From the NCBI GenBank assembly GCA_946807835.1, contig OX327694.1, positions 7,328,001 to 7,392,000 on the forward strand: a stretch of DNA of 64,000 bases. Direction: 5' to 3'. The translations under genes were made by a program, and so were the position numbers. This stretch comes from Ailanthus altissimus. Taxonomy: Eukaryota; Streptophyta; Magnoliopsida; Sapindales; Simaroubaceae. This document shows positions 1 to 11,223 of the stretch, in pieces (position 1 is the first letter of the stretch; every line of letters starts with the position of its first letter). The notes beneath the pieces were generated by a model, which worked only from the letters and a program-made list of their open reading frames with translations, was not told the DNA's origin and did no database searches.

Positions 1-101
1 CCAGTAGCCTCTCAACATTCTCATCAAGGCTTATTCAAATTTCTCATTTTCCTCTATCCTGCTGAGTGTATTCATCCTTAGCATATTGTTCAATATTCCT
101 A
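1..101 (-). repeat. Start of copia 3' LTR (partial, leaves window)
   Basis: This stretch lies just outside the polypurine tract and matches 8884-8970 at the other end of the element, with several substitutions and a small indel. The rest of this LTR is off the window. Confidence 0.65.
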
Positions 102-116
102 ACTCCCCCTTTTAAA
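102..116 (-). other. Copia polypurine tract
   Basis: The minus strand reads AAAAGGGGGAGTT between the end of pol and the 3' LTR, which is the usual place and composition for the plus-strand primer of a copia element. Confidence 0.7.
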
Positions 117-117
117 C

Positions 118-660
118 TCAAGAGTCTGGAATAACCTTTAGTTTGTTCTTTTGATAGTTGAATCTTTCAACTGTAAGGGCTTTTGTCATTATATATACTA
201 TCTGTTCTTTAGAAGGAATAAATTTGATTTCAAGCTTATTGTTGGCCACCTTATCTCGGATGAAATGTTCATAAACTTCAATGTGCTTGGTCTCTGCATG
301 AAAGATTGGATAGCTTACTAGAGCTACTGCCTCTTGAATGTCACACCAGATGGTTAGTCTTACTATCAGTTTGATGCGCATTTCTGAAAGCATAGAGTTT
401 AGCCAAGCAATGTCAGCTTTTATATGTGCAAGGAGCCTGTACTCAGCTTTAGTTCTCGATCTAGCAACTACCTTTTGTTTCCTTGAGCTCAAATAAATTA
501 AGTTTCTATACAATGATATGTTATATCACCCTGTTGATCTTCTGTCATCCACATTATCTATCCAGCTTGCATCAGTAAAGCCTTCAACTATTAGCTTTCC
601 ATTTCTTATAAAATATAGGCCATGATTAGAGATTCCTTGTAGATACCTCAAGATCCTCTT
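118..660 (-). pseudogene. Copia RNase H domain (pseudogene fragment)
   Basis: The minus-strand frame gives a 131-residue stretch that follows the C-terminal copia RNase H: SSRKQKVVARSRTKAEY, then WCDIQEAVALVSYPIFHAET, KHIEVYEHFIRDKV and the end motif 'MTKAL'. In active elements the first block is SSKKQ...SSTEAEY and the second begins WCDNQSA. The changed N and S here are signs of decay. The upstream part (513-660) still encodes the DDRRST-like segment but is broken by stops. It ends just before the polypurine tract. Confidence 0.85.
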
Positions 661-689
661 ATAGCAGATCCAATGAATTATTTTTTCCT

Positions 690-1630
690 TTAAAGGAATT
701 GGCTTAGTTTGTTGTCATTGTACATTATATCAGGTCTGGTGATTGTCACATATTGCATGGCACCTATATTGCTTCTGTACAGTGTAACATCATCAAAATT
801 CTTTCCCTCTTCCTTTAACAGCTTCAAGTTAGTGTTCATTGGTGTTTGATAGGACTTGCAACTTGTCATTCCAGCCTTCTTTAGGATGTCCAGAATGTAT
901 TTATTCTGATTCAAGTGTATCTCTTCTTGGTTTCTTTTAACTTATATTCCTAGAAAGTAGTTTAAGAAACCTAGTACTTTGAGAGAGAATTTTTTTATTC
1001 AACTTTATTATGATTGCGTTGATTATATTTTCACCATTTCTAGTTATTAAAATGTCATCAACATACACAAGTAGAAAAATCAATTTATTATTTTCTATAA
1101 AAATAAATAGTGATGTATCAGACCTAGCATTTTTGAATCTCTATTACTATAGAGCTATCTTGAGTCTTTTAAACTAGGTTCTTGGTGCTTACTTGAGGCC
1201 ATAGAGTGCCTTATTAAGTTTGCACATTGACTTTGGCTTCTACATGTCTTCAAACCCCTTAAGTTGTGCCATGTACATTTTTTCTGTCAAGCTCCCATTT
1301 AAGAAGGAATTCTTGATGTCTATTTGTTTGATATCCCAATTGAAGTGAGTGGCAAGACTTATTACTACTTTAATTATTTCTAATTTAACCACAAAAGTGA
1401 AAGTTTTTGTGTAATCAAATCTTACTATCTGATGAAATCCCTTAACTATAAGCCTTGCTTTGTACCTTCCACTTCTCCATTTAATTTGTATTTCACTTTG
1501 TAAACTCACATATTTTCAATCACTTTCATTCTAAGTTTATATTCAACCAAATTTTAGGTTTTATTTTTCAATAAAGCTTACTATTCCTCCGTCATAGCTG
1601 CTCTCCATCTTGTATTTCCAAGAGCCTCTT
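690..1630 (-). pseudogene. Copia reverse transcriptase (RVT_2) pseudogene
   Basis: Several minus-strand frames together cover a copia reverse transcriptase. 1618-1570 encodes the entry block 'GNTRWRAAMTEE'. 1509-1240 encodes 'RYKARLIVKGFHQ', 'FDYTKTFTFVVK' and 'IKQIDIKNSFLNGSLTEKMY', which contains the first catalytic aspartate motif (usually DVKNAFLNG). 914-690 encodes the thumb/connection block beginning 'YILDILKKAGM' with 'TRPDI'. Stops and frameshifts separate the blocks, so no functional protein is possible. The N-terminal side ends at the Tat-like element inserted at 1639. Confidence 0.85.
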
Positions 1631-1638
1631 TAGTGTAT

Positions 1639-1804
1639 TGATAACCGTAAATTATATCTATTATTTTCACTCCTTTAACTTGATTAATTACTTATTTTAA
1701 TAAGAATATTAAACTTTTTATATGTTTAATTATTATTTTATAGCTTTGAAGTCAATGGATCAATTGGGGATGAAAATCTAAGAAAAATAAGGAAAAACAC
1801 ATGC
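1639..1804 (+). repeat. Truncated 5' LTR of the Tat-like element
   Basis: These 166 bp match the start of the 3' LTR at 3985-4150, then identity stops abruptly after AAACACATGC. The break marks an internal deletion that removed about 1.15 kb of the LTR and the leader. Confidence 0.85.
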
Positions 1805-1810
1805 CTTGAA

Positions 1811-2260
1811 ATGTCTCAAATTAAAGAGAGTCATGATAGAACAACAACAACAAAAAAAGAGGAGGCAATTACAAAAGAAAAGGAATTAATGGCATTTCAA
1901 AGTAAAGACAATCCATATATTCCACAACCACCTTTCCCACAAAGACTTCAAGAGAAGAACCTTAAACATCAACAATTTTTCAATAATATATCTCAATATT
2001 TCAAGGTTGACATGGTAATTCCTGAAGATCCACCATCACCTCCTAAAGTAAAATTAATGGAAGCCCTTCAACTACAAACTCATATAAAACTGTGCAAGTT
2101 AAAAAAGAAGAAGGGGCATGGTAAGATAATGGAGAGACAGATTGATACTGGCCAACGAGGTGTAATATTCCGGTCTAAGATTAAAATCTTTCCTGTAAGG
2201 CTCAAATCAAAAAGTGTAGGACCGTGTCTACAAAAGTTTTTCATGGAGCTATGGAAGTAA
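1811..2260 (+). pseudogene. Tat-like gag/pol deletion fusion ORF
   Basis: This open frame of 149 codons begins six bases after the truncated LTR. Residues about 35-70 contain 'PYIPQPPFPQRLQEKN', the linker after gag seen in Athila/Tat gypsy elements (usually 'PFPQRL.K'). The C-terminal third contains 'FRSKIKIFPVRLKSKSVGPC', which matches the end of gypsy pol after integrase ('LKLFPGKLKSRWSGPF' type). The two parts are normally several kilobases apart, so this is a remnant joined by deletion. Downstream, 2379-2408 keeps 'GCTTTGTGGGAGGCAACCC', a conserved mark just after pol in this lineage. I do not expect a functional protein. Confidence 0.6.
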
Positions 2261-2269
2261 AAGAAAAGG

Positions 2270-3984
2270 AATATCAATGTTCTTAGACATAGATTGAAGT
2301 TTCATAGGCGCGATACCGCTGACATGCAATTTGATCCTCCATGAGTCAAGAATGAAGATGTCAAGCCGATGACATTAAATCAAGCGCTTTGTGGGAGGCA
2401 ACCCAAGTAAATTTTATTTTTATTTGCTTATTTTCAATTTTAGTTATATTAGTTTATTTTGTTTTAGGAATAAAACAGCAAGTCAAACACTCAAGGAAAG
2501 CAGTACGAGCATTTGCAAGCATTTAAAGTAAAAGACACTGCATTCACATCATTATACAACAATGCTGCATTGCTTCAACTTCTTTTACCAGGAGAGTTTC
2601 TCTTACTCTTAAGTTTATTTTTTGATATTGGGGAAAATATCTAATTTAAGTTTGTGGGTGAGAAATACTTTCTTGTGTTTATTTTTGCTGCATGATTTGA
2701 TTGGTTATTTTGTGGGATAATTTTTTTTTTTTTACTTTTAGTTGTTAGGTTGTTAAGATGATCATTTGTCTATGATAAGACAAAAAATACATGGCTGAAT
2801 TTATTTTTTTTACAAATCCATAGGAATGATAGATACTTGAGACAATTTTGGTTATTTAAGTTTAAGAACAAGTTTGACCTTATTTATAATCACCATTCTT
2901 TTTTAGCACTTATTAAAGCATGAATAGTTATAACTATTACATAGAGATACTTATGCTTAAGGGAGTACACCACAGTCTCGAACACCGACACTCTAGAACT
3001 TGTCTTTAGTTACCTACTTGAGGTGAAATTCTAGAAAACACATGAATAAGGAAATGACATTAGACCATCTTTGGACCGACTGAGCCTTTCTAGCCTACCT
3101 TTTACTGTATATTTATCCCTAGTACCCTATTTTGAGCCTAATTACCCATTCTTTAGTTTAACCACATTACAAGCCCAAGACTTAAAGTTTACTTATCCAT
3201 AAATTTATTCGTAACACCATAAACCTTGCATTTGCTTAAAAATACTCTTGAAAGAAAAAGGTTGTGGTGATATAAGAAAAAATAAGTTTGGGTGGTATTT
3301 TTCAATCTAAATTTGGAGGTATTCAAAAAAAAAAAAAAAGAAAAATACCCCCAGCTTAAGAAAAAGAAGAAATTCTTTAAAAAATAAAGGTTGAAAAGAT
3401 AAATGGGAAACAAAATAAGTTTGGGGGAAGAGATAATACAAGAAAAAAAAAATCAAGAGGTTTCTAGGTAAAGTCTAAGTATCCATTGTATGACTTGAAC
3501 CTCATATGTTTATCCTTTTATCCCACCTTGACCTTAGTCTTACGTTTCAAGCTAAGTAAAGTCCTAAATAGATCCCTAGACATGTGATTTTCTACATTAG
3601 TGAAGAGTGGTAGTAAAGACCTATGGAAGTGTCATTATACAAATTAAATGCCGAGACATCATCTTTTCTGTACAAACTAAAGTATAAAGTAAATCAAAGT
3701 ATGGTTTTAGCTATTACTTGCTGCTGGTACACACATACACATGATAATTATCTTTGAGGAAGAATGAGGGACTAAATGAAGATAATTAGAATTGTTAATA
3801 TTTTTTATCTACCTTAAGGATTTGTGCCATTTAAACAGCTTTTGAGACAATCATTTTGATTATTTTACTAACCTGGCATGTTATTTTTATTTTATTTTGA
3901 GGCAAATATAATCTTTTTGAATTCTTTCTTTGATTTTATTTTTCATTGCTCGAGGACGAGCAAATGGTTAAGTTTGGGAGAGTT
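2270..3984 (+). other. Non-coding 3' internal region of the Tat-like element
   Basis: I see no coding content here. Tat/Ogre elements typically have a long untranslated stretch between pol and the 3' LTR, and this fits. It includes an A-rich tract at about 3330-3350 and ends with the conserved pre-LTR block and PPT at 3950-3984. Confidence 0.6.
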
Positions 3985-5299
3985 TGATAAGCGTAAATTA
4001 TATCTATTATTTTCACTCCCTTACCTTGATTAATTGCTTATTTTAATAAAAATATTAGACTTTCTATATGTTTAATTGTTATTTTGTAGTTTTGAAGTCA
4101 ATGGATCAATTGGGAATGAAAATCTAAGAAAAACAAGGAAAAACACATGCTACATTAACGCTACAGTGTCTGGGAACAATGACGCGTGAACAATATTTCG
4201 TGAACAGTACTCGTGCTACAGTGCTGTCGCCCCAGCGATGAACAGTGATCGCAACAACGGTGAACAGTGCAATTTTCCTAATCCTAAAAGAAATACAACT
4301 CTAATCAATTCTTATATAAAGGCCACTCGTTTCAAACTTCAAAGAGATACAACTCAGGGCTCTTAGAGTTACAACACATTAAAGAATAGCAATTTTTAAA
4401 GAGAGAAGTAAGGAAAATTCAAGGAAGTAAGAGATTATTAGCGAATCTTTAGCGTATCAACCAACTGTGAATTGACGTCTATATTGGTTTGCTTTTAGTT
4501 GTATCATGTTTATTTTATTTTTCAGCCATAATTCTCTTATTATCATGAGCTAAATTTATTTTCTAGGGTTATTACTTGAACTCAATATGTGAGTTTAATT
4601 GTTAGATCTTTTTAATATTTATATGAACTCAATTCTTCATTATTTAAATTATTTGTTCTTAATGCTTCATTATATCTGATCAATATTATGATTGATTTGG
4701 TAATACTTTGATAAACTCGGAAGAGGCATCATTGTATTTAGACCTAGATAATTTGATGCATGATTGTAGAGTAACATTCAATGTTGCATATGCAAGTTTC
4801 GAATTAGGATAAGAATATACCTAATTGGCATGTATGGTCAATAAGACTTATTCTTAATGAATCTTAATTTATTACAAGTACCATAAGAATATAGGTATTT
4901 AGTAAATTAGAATATACTTGCATGACCTTGGAAGAGGCTTGTGAATACATTAATGTTTTGACCAATAATAAGAATTGAGTGATATAAATATTAAAATGAT
5001 TAATCTTTAGAAAACATATTGAAGAATAGTAATTAACCCTAGGTTTTATTTATATTGTTGTCTTCTTATTTTATTTGAGTTGTGTCATTGATTTTCTGTA
5101 CTTTTATTTTATTCAAATTTATTACAAAATTAAAATTTGATTTTTCTGAATAATTATAAAAAAGATATAATTTTAGTACTTGGTAAGAAAATAAAAATTA
5201 TCCCTGTGGGTTCAACATCCGACTTTATAAGTCCCTTTATTACTTGCATACGATATTGTATACTTGCACTCAATTTTAAGATATAGAAATATCGCATCA
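3985..5299 (+). repeat. 3' LTR of the Tat-like element (1315 bp)
   Basis: The LTR starts TGATAA after a purine tract and ends near ATCGCATCA. It contains a cluster of 'GAACAGTG/GAACAGTA' motifs at 4187-4272, a TATA-like 'TTATATAAAGG' at 4313-4323 and a conserved 'ATCCCTGTGGGTTC' near its end (5201-5214), all typical of this LTR class. Confidence 0.8.
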
Positions 5300-5399
5300 T
5301 GCATATTAATACTATTTCAGTTGTCTTGTTTTATTAATAGGCTAGATAAATTTTAGGTTTATAGATCCTTGACGTGGATCTTATGGTCATGGGTGTATT

Positions 5400-5600
5400 G
5401 GTTTCATTTGTTTTATTTGGTTTTGGTTAATAGTATCTGGTTGTTGGATTGGTGAGATTGTTGATGTTATTACCAACTGCAAGGGTCTGATTACCTTTAT
5501 ATTCTGCCTTGATTGTGAAATTGTTGATGTTATTAGTTACATGATTGGTGGTTTCACTGTCGATGTACCAACCATCATCTTCTTCATACTCTTGTGCATC
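5400..5600 (-). pseudogene. Copia aspartic protease remnant
   Basis: The minus strand encodes 'WYIDSETTNHVTNN' and then 'LAVGN', matching the copia protease start (usually W.LDSGATxHVT...) and flap region. The catalytic D-S-G triad is changed to D-S-E, which would inactivate the enzyme. Confidence 0.75.
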
Positions 5601-5649
5601 TACATAGATTGAGTTCTGTTATATTGTTGCCTTGGACACAAAATCTTAT

Positions 5650-6330
5650 TCAAACATATGCCAACAATTTATAGCATCATGTCCAGGTTTACAACAAATT
5701 TGACAAGTCACATTTGGCTTATCTTTATTTCCCTACACCTTTATTTTTCCTTTACTATTTTTGCCAGTGGGATTTCCTTTATTGTTTAAGTTAGAGTTTC
5801 TACCAGACCCTCTACCTTACATTATTCCTCCTCTCCCTCTGCTACTTCTCCTAAGCCGACTTCTCTTTTGAGTTCCTCTGTTAAAAGTTATATTGGCCTC
5901 ATAGTCAGAGTTTTCAATGGCATTTCTCTCAAGTCTGCCTTCAAAATTCAAGAGTGAAGCATATGCATCTTTAAATGAGGTATTGTTTAGGTTTGTGGTT
6001 ATTATTACAACCACTGGATCATATTCTAAGCCTAAGCCACCAAGGATGTACTGAATTAACTCTATGTCTAAGATTGGTTTCCTAGAAGTTGCCAAAAACC
6101 CTGCAAGTTTTTTCATCTTGCTAAGATAGTCATTCATACTCATTAAGCCATTTATTGTGACATTTAGTTATCTCTTAACCTCAATCATATGAGCCATTGA
6201 TTGAAAACAATACATTTTCTTCAAGGCCATCCAAAGATCAAAGGAAGTACTGTAGTCTGTGATTGAGCTTAGAATATTTTCATTCAAGGAAGATAGTAAC
6301 TAACTAAAAAGAAGCTAGTCTTCCTTCTTT
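5650..6330 (-). pseudogene. Copia gag with CCHC zinc knuckle (pseudogene)
   Basis: A minus-strand frame at 6143-5817 gives 108 residues with 'YLSKMKKLAGFLA', 'ELIQYILGGLGLEYDPV', 'AYASLLNFEGRLER' and an arginine/glycine-rich end. This is the copia gag family (UBN2 / gag-polypeptide of LTR copia-type). A further zinc knuckle, CQICCKPGHDAINC (C-x2-C-x4-H-x4-C), is encoded at about 5715-5670. The upstream part (6330-6150) still reads as gag ('TSFDLWMALKKMY') but with stops. The N-terminal coding stretch is cut by the insertion at 6336 and resumes at 8454. Confidence 0.8.
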
Positions 6331-6335
6331 CAGAG

Positions 6336-8448
6336 TGTTGGAATTTGTGCTTATGTGTCATCAATTTATTTATGAATATTTATTTAATATTTATACTAGT
6401 ATTATCATTTCATTAAATCGCTAACTATATTTTATATATGGTAAGATGCTTATAACGTTTCAGACATTGTATGATTTAAAAAGTTCAGATCTGATCTAAA
6501 TGAGTTTAGATCAGTGTTAAGAATTAGCGACGTTGAGAACTATAAATGCTAAGAGTTGACACTGATAAGAATTATCAGATTATAAGAGTTAGCGATATTT
6601 AAAGAGTTAGAGCGTTGTCTGAAATGGGACAAAGACCTAAGAATATATTAGTAATGACACAGTTGCAAAGAGTTGTAAATAGTGCTAAGAAATGTCATTA
6701 TGCAAATATGTTCTCAAATATTATGTTCCTGATCTATCTTCACTGATGCTGGTCTATCAGTAAATATCTTAATAAATATATAAATTGGTGTATATCTATA
6801 TCTAGATGGTCCAAATGATTAGTCTTAATAAACTATGAGTTTAGTGAAAGCTCGTATAGAAATACAAGTATTCAGTAAGGACTGAACATTGAACAGACTC
6901 ACAAAAATCTCCAATAAACATCCCATAAAGCCATCAATGAAGGGTCTTTTGAGTTGAGTAGTATTTGTGGTCCTTTGACCTGAGTGCCATGGTGGACTTG
7001 TGAGTGATCCACCATACTTTGGTTCCACACATGTTAGAAACCTTTCATGGTCTGACCGCTGAGTGTCGCTAGTTATGATCCGATGCTCATATAGTCCAGT
7101 GTGCATAGATATGGGATCCATCAACTCATTTAGGTGAGTAATATATCTTAATGCTCTAAGATTGTATTTTAGAAAATCTTATAGTCATAAGCAGTAAATC
7201 ACAAGAAAAGCGTTTAACCATAAGGATAAATAATGTCATAAAGTGTTTGAAAATATTATTTATTGAATTATAATTCTAGAGATAAGCTTTCAGTTGGGCA
7301 TATAGAGATTTAACGGTATTAATCTATATCTCCGCTCTACCCGAATATAAATAATGGAGGGTTTATACGAATATATTATAACCTCAACTTGTATGGTCTA
7401 ACGAGCCACTTTGTAATATCTGTAACATGTGTGTGGGGCATCGTTCACGGATGTATGAAGAAGTTCTATATGACAATTTGGACATGGACCTAGAGAGACA
7501 CACAATATGAAGTGTACTTATTGTGCACTGAGACAGCATTGGGGATTAAACAGTTCCATCCTAAAAATTCCAACAAATCGAAAATATATTTTAGGGTTCC
7601 TCGGGTTGTGCACTTGTCAAGACTTAAATGTTAAGTACATCATTTAATCAGTTAACAATAGTTATTAACTAATTAGATGTTAACAAGTGGCACAATTTTG
7701 TTTTATAAAATATTTCACCTTGAATTCACTCATTAACTATGTTAGTAAAATTAAATGAGGTAAAAAAATTAATTATTCAAATAGTTTCTGAATAATTGAA
7801 TAAATATTATTTAAATAAATAATAATATTTATTTACTTATTTATTATTTTAGTTTAGGTGGGAAACATATACCTAATTAGATATAATTGAAAACAAATAT
7901 TATTTTTTTAATTGTTTTGTCCACTTAATCAATTTTGAGAGCATTTGTGAAGTGCTTAATACACCTTAAAATTATTTTGAATAATTGATTACAAATGGTG
8001 AAGCAAAAATGTGCAAGGAGAGAGAATTAGAGAGAGTTTTTAGTTTTGGAGAATCTTTCTTTGAACAAAGTATTGTGAGAAAAATTAGAGAGAAAAAAAA
8101 ATAAATTCTTCTTATTTTTTTTAAAAAAAACTAAATCTTATTGTTAAAAATTCAATTGCTGCTATTTTAACTTCACAATCCCGTCGGATTATTGTGAACT
8201 AAAATTGAATAATAGTGCACTTTAAAGTGAGCTTAAAGTTGGAGTTATGATGAATCTGAAATTAAAATCTTTATCAAAATTCTTCAAGTATATATTTTTT
8301 GTCATTTTATATTTTTAATAATATAAGTTACATATGTATATATTGATCATATGCTTAATTCCACTATAAAATCGTATATATGATACATATATTAAATTAT
8401 TTTTAATATGTACATAATTACATGCATACACCCTAAAACACATTAACT
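6336..8448 (+). mobile_element. 2.1-kb LTR-like insertion (probable solo LTR) with perfect 5-bp TSD
   Basis: The stretch begins TGTTGGAATTTGTGC at 6336 and is flanked by CAGAG at 6331-6335 and 8449-8453. It splits the gag of the minus-strand copia. It has no coding sequence or internal protein motif. A diverged copy starting TGTTAAGATATGTG lies at 23724-25823, and the two align along their length, for example at 'TGTATGGTCTAACG' (7392 and 24686). The TG start, the length and the 5-bp TSD suggest a solo LTR. The last bases are ...TTAACT rather than ...CA, so the 3' terminus is either mutated or misplaced by a few bases. Confidence 0.65.
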
Positions 8449-8453
8449 CAGAG

Positions 8454-8870
8454 TCCATAAAATGGGTTGATTATAATTTTTGCTACCTAATTTTTATCAA
8501 TGATGATAATGAATCTGCTTTGTTTCCGTTTAGTTTCATTAATATAATCTTCAATCTCATTTCCTTTAATAAAAGGTAAAATTTGTATTTTTTTAGATTA
8601 TATAATTAGATCTATCAAGCTTGATTGGTACAACAAAAATTAAGTTATTTGCTACATTATTAAACATAAAGTTTACTCTGATAAAGTTTGTCATTGATAT
8701 CGATAAGTCTACTCTAATACTAAGTTAAAAAAAAAAATTATATTAATCAAAAGCTTACATTACAATGACAAGTATCTCTCTATATTCTCGGATTTTCATG
8801 TAATTAGTTCATTTGTCCCAATTGTTGTTTTCTTTTGATTGGTTAATGATTCTTCAATATGACAGCTTTT
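8454..8870 (-). other. Copia leader and gag 5' part, decayed
   Basis: By position this is the region between the copia 5' LTR and the gag fragment. No clear primer-binding site could be read, and only a few gag-like residues next to the insertion site are suggestive. Confidence 0.3.
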
Positions 8871-8970
8871 CTATGCTTCTAATAGCCTCTTAGCATTTTC
8901 ATCGAGGCTCATTCAAATTGCTAATTTTCCTCCATCCTGGTGAGGATGAGTGTATTCATCCTCACCGCAT
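8870..8970 (-). repeat. 5' LTR remnant of the minus-strand copia
   Basis: This matches 5-97 of the window and marks the right-hand end of the element. The inner boundary of the LTR is uncertain because the matching part of the 3' LTR is outside the window. Confidence 0.6.
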
Positions 8971-9065
8971 TGCTAAATAAAAAAGTTTAGGGAAGAAAAC
9001 CACATAATTTACTTAAAAATTTGGTCAAAAATTACAATGAAATGAAGAAAGTTTCACCACTTGAA

Positions 9066-9079
9066 CCATGGGCCCATAG
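9066..9079. promoter_or_regulatory. Site II-like promoter element upstream of the PPR gene
   Basis: The palindrome ATGGGCCCAT lies about 60 bp upstream of the PPR start codon. TGGGCC/TGGGCT site II elements bind TCP factors and are frequent in promoters of nuclear genes for mitochondrial proteins. The role here is inferred from position and sequence. No convincing TATA box was seen. Confidence 0.45.
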
Positions 9080-9134
9080 ATAACAAGTCATAAACTCTGT
9101 TTGAACCTCTTTACCTTTTACTTCTCGTCTGAAA

Positions 9135-11223
9135 ATGAAAAACCTTCGTGTTCTTGGAGTATTTCCGTGGCGTCGTTTTGGCATTACGAGGGTTTTCACT
9201 TTCCGGGTTCGGTTCTACTCCGCTGAACAGATACCGACCTCGTCATCTTGCAACACAAATGAGTCTCTTCGCCATAGGATCTGGAAGGCCCGAGACCCAA
9301 AAGCATCGATGGGAGCAATCCTCGACCAATGGCTCGAAGAAGGAAGAGACGTGCAGCAATCTGAGCTCCAACGCTATATCAAACAGCTACGCAGTTTCCG
9401 CCGGTTTCGCCACGCTCTCCTGGTTAGCTTTCAGTTTCCGTTTCCAGAAGCCACAATCAATTCCAGCTCATTAAAGTTTTCTAATTTTTCTTTTTGTTCA
9501 ACGTTACACCTTCTAAGTTGATGGTGCTTATTATTGATTTATTTATTTTTAATTATGAACTTATGCTACTTTGGTTGATTGAGATACACCATTCATACTA
9601 CATTTGAGAGTGGTTTTTGTACTAAGAAAAGCACTTTTATATCTATTTGGCAGTGTTTGATTAAAATTGTACAATGTATAGAAGTATTTTATAGGATCAC
9701 TAAGTACTTAGTGAGAATCACCTGATGAGTATTTTAAATGAAACGTTTTCTTCTAAAAGACAGAAAAATGTATTACCTTTGAAGAAGCACTTGATAAATT
9801 CTTTTGTAAGAAGCACCTTCAAATGCTTTTGTGAATCAGCTTTGACTCAATACAAAACTACTCAATATTGCACCCTAAGTTGTCAAATTGTGAGTTGTGA
9901 CAGTAGAATGGTTAAGCAATATGGCTTAAGATCACATTTGATTACACGATGTGACTTCAAAATCCTTAAAAGAGCGTAACTTTGAAACTCATCTGTGATT
10001 TTAAATAGGTATCAGAATGGATGAGCGGCCAAAGAAATCATAACCTATCATCTGGAGATATTGCAATTCAGCTGGATTTAGTCTCAAAAGTTCATGGCCT
10101 AGAACAAGCGGAGAAGTATTTTAATAGTATTCCTGACGATTTAAGAGTCTACCAGGTTTATGGTGCTCTTTTAAACTGCTATGCACAGAATAAATCCTTG
10201 GAAAAAGCTGAGGCCATGATGGAAAAGATGAGGGATTTAGGACTTGAAAAAACAACCTTGTCATACAATGCAATGATGAACCTTTATTTTCAGCTTCAGA
10301 AGTATGAGAAAGTGGACATTTTAGTGGAAGAGATGGAAAAAAGAGGCATTAGACACGACAATTTCACATACAGCATTCGATTAAATGCTTATGGTGCCGC
10401 TTCCGACTTCGAGGGAATGGAGAAACTTCTAATGAAGATGAAGGCTGATCCTCATGTGAAGGTGGATTGGCATAGTTACACTATTGCAGCTAATTGGTAC
10501 TTGAAAAATGGTTTAACTGAAAAGAGTTTGCCAATGCTTAAGAGTTTGGAGCATCTAATTACTGATCAGACAAAACGTTCTGCTTATGGAGTTCTCCTCA
10601 CTCTATACGCTGCTGCACGGAAGAAAGATGAAGTGTATCGCATATGGAATTTGTATAAAAATTTGGGAAAAGTCAACAACAAAGCCTATTTATGCATATT
10701 AAGCTCATTGATGAAGTTGGATGACATTGATGGTGCTGAGAGGATCTTGGAGGAGTGGGAAAATGGGCATGCAGTTTTCGATTTTAGGGTGCCAAATTTT
10801 ATGATCAGTGCTTATTGCAGGAAGGATCTGTTGGAAAAGGCTGTCGCATATATAAACAGGCTTATAGAGAGCGGGAAGGAGCCTGAAGCATCCACATGGG
10901 ATCGTTTGGCAGCTGGATACTGTTATCAAGGTCAGATGGCAAAGTCAGTGGAGATTATGAAGAAAGCGATCACGGCAAGTCAACCAGGGTGGCAGTATAA
11001 CCGTGTTACTTTGTCTGCATGTCTCAAGTATTTAAGACATCAAGGAGATATAGGAGTAGCAGAGGAGCTTTTGAAGTTACTGAGGGAACGCGGTCATTTC
11101 CCACCGGATATTGGTGGTAAATTATTCAGCAATACTAATGACGAAAGTCTACATTCCCAAGCCCTTGATCAGATTGAAAAAGAGGAACAGATTGCTGAAG
11201 ATAAAATGCACGAAACTGTTTAG
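9135..11223 (+). CDS. P-class pentatricopeptide-repeat protein, mitochondrial (At2g20710-like), two exons
   Basis: Exon 1 is 9135-9422 and exon 2 is 10009-11223, joined in phase 0 across a GT...AG intron of 586 bp, giving 500 residues. The join restores 'HALLVSEWMSG', a conserved block in this family. Residues 1-28 are basic and end in R-F-Y before S-A, a classical R-3 mitochondrial cleavage context. From about residue 135 onward the protein is a run of degenerate 35-residue helical repeats, for example 'VYGALLNCYAQNKSLEKAEA' and 'TLSYNAMMNLYFQLQKYEKV'. There is no E, DYW or SMR tail, which fits P class. P-class PPR proteins bind organelle RNA and act in its stability, splicing or translation; the target cannot be read from sequence. 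The frame is intact. Confidence 0.92.
9423..10008 (+). other. Intron of the PPR gene
   Basis: The donor GTTAGC follows CTCCTG and the acceptor TTTTAAATAG precedes GTATCAGAATGG. The frame either side is continuous. No repeat was recognised inside. Confidence 0.85.

Larger units (their letters stand above)
1639..5299 (+). mobile_element. Deleted Tat/Ogre-like Ty3/gypsy element nested in the copia
   Basis: The element begins TGATAA at 1639. The same 166 bp recurs, with few changes, at 3985-4150, so these are the starts of its 5' and 3' LTRs. The 5' LTR fragment stops at 1804 and runs straight into internal sequence, so the rest of that LTR, the PBS and most of gag are gone. Just before the 3' LTR, 'CGAGGACGAGCAAATGG' and 'AAGTTTGGGAGAG' form the pre-LTR and PPT block that I recognise from Tat/Ogre elements. 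The LTR appears to end at ...ATCGCATCA (5299). The flanks TGTAT (1634-1638) and TGCAT (5300-5304) form a TSD with one mismatch. Most of pol is deleted. Confidence 0.8.
1..8970 (-). mobile_element. Decayed Ty1/copia retrotransposon, split by two nested LTR elements
   Basis: Read on the minus strand from right to left, the order is 5' LTR remnant (about 8870-8970), gag start, gag body and CCHC knuckle (6330-5650), protease (5590-5400), then RT and RNase H (1630-118), a polypurine tract (about 116-102) and the start of the 3' LTR (101-1). This is copia order, but no integrase was found between protease and RT. The LTR identity rests on a matching stretch of about 90 bp between 5-97 and 8884-8970 containing 'gtgtattcatcc'. 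The coding parts hold many stops, so the element is a fossil. Two younger elements interrupt it, at 1639-5299 and 6336-8448. Edges are approximate; the 3' LTR runs off the window. Confidence 0.85.

Noticed and set aside
2080..2277. Phe-rich minus-strand frame opposite the Tat-like remnant
   Set aside because: It is the antisense of an A-rich stretch of the gag/pol remnant.
9148..9474. 108-codon frame overlapping PPR exon 1
   Set aside because: It is out of frame with the conserved protein and reads into the intron.
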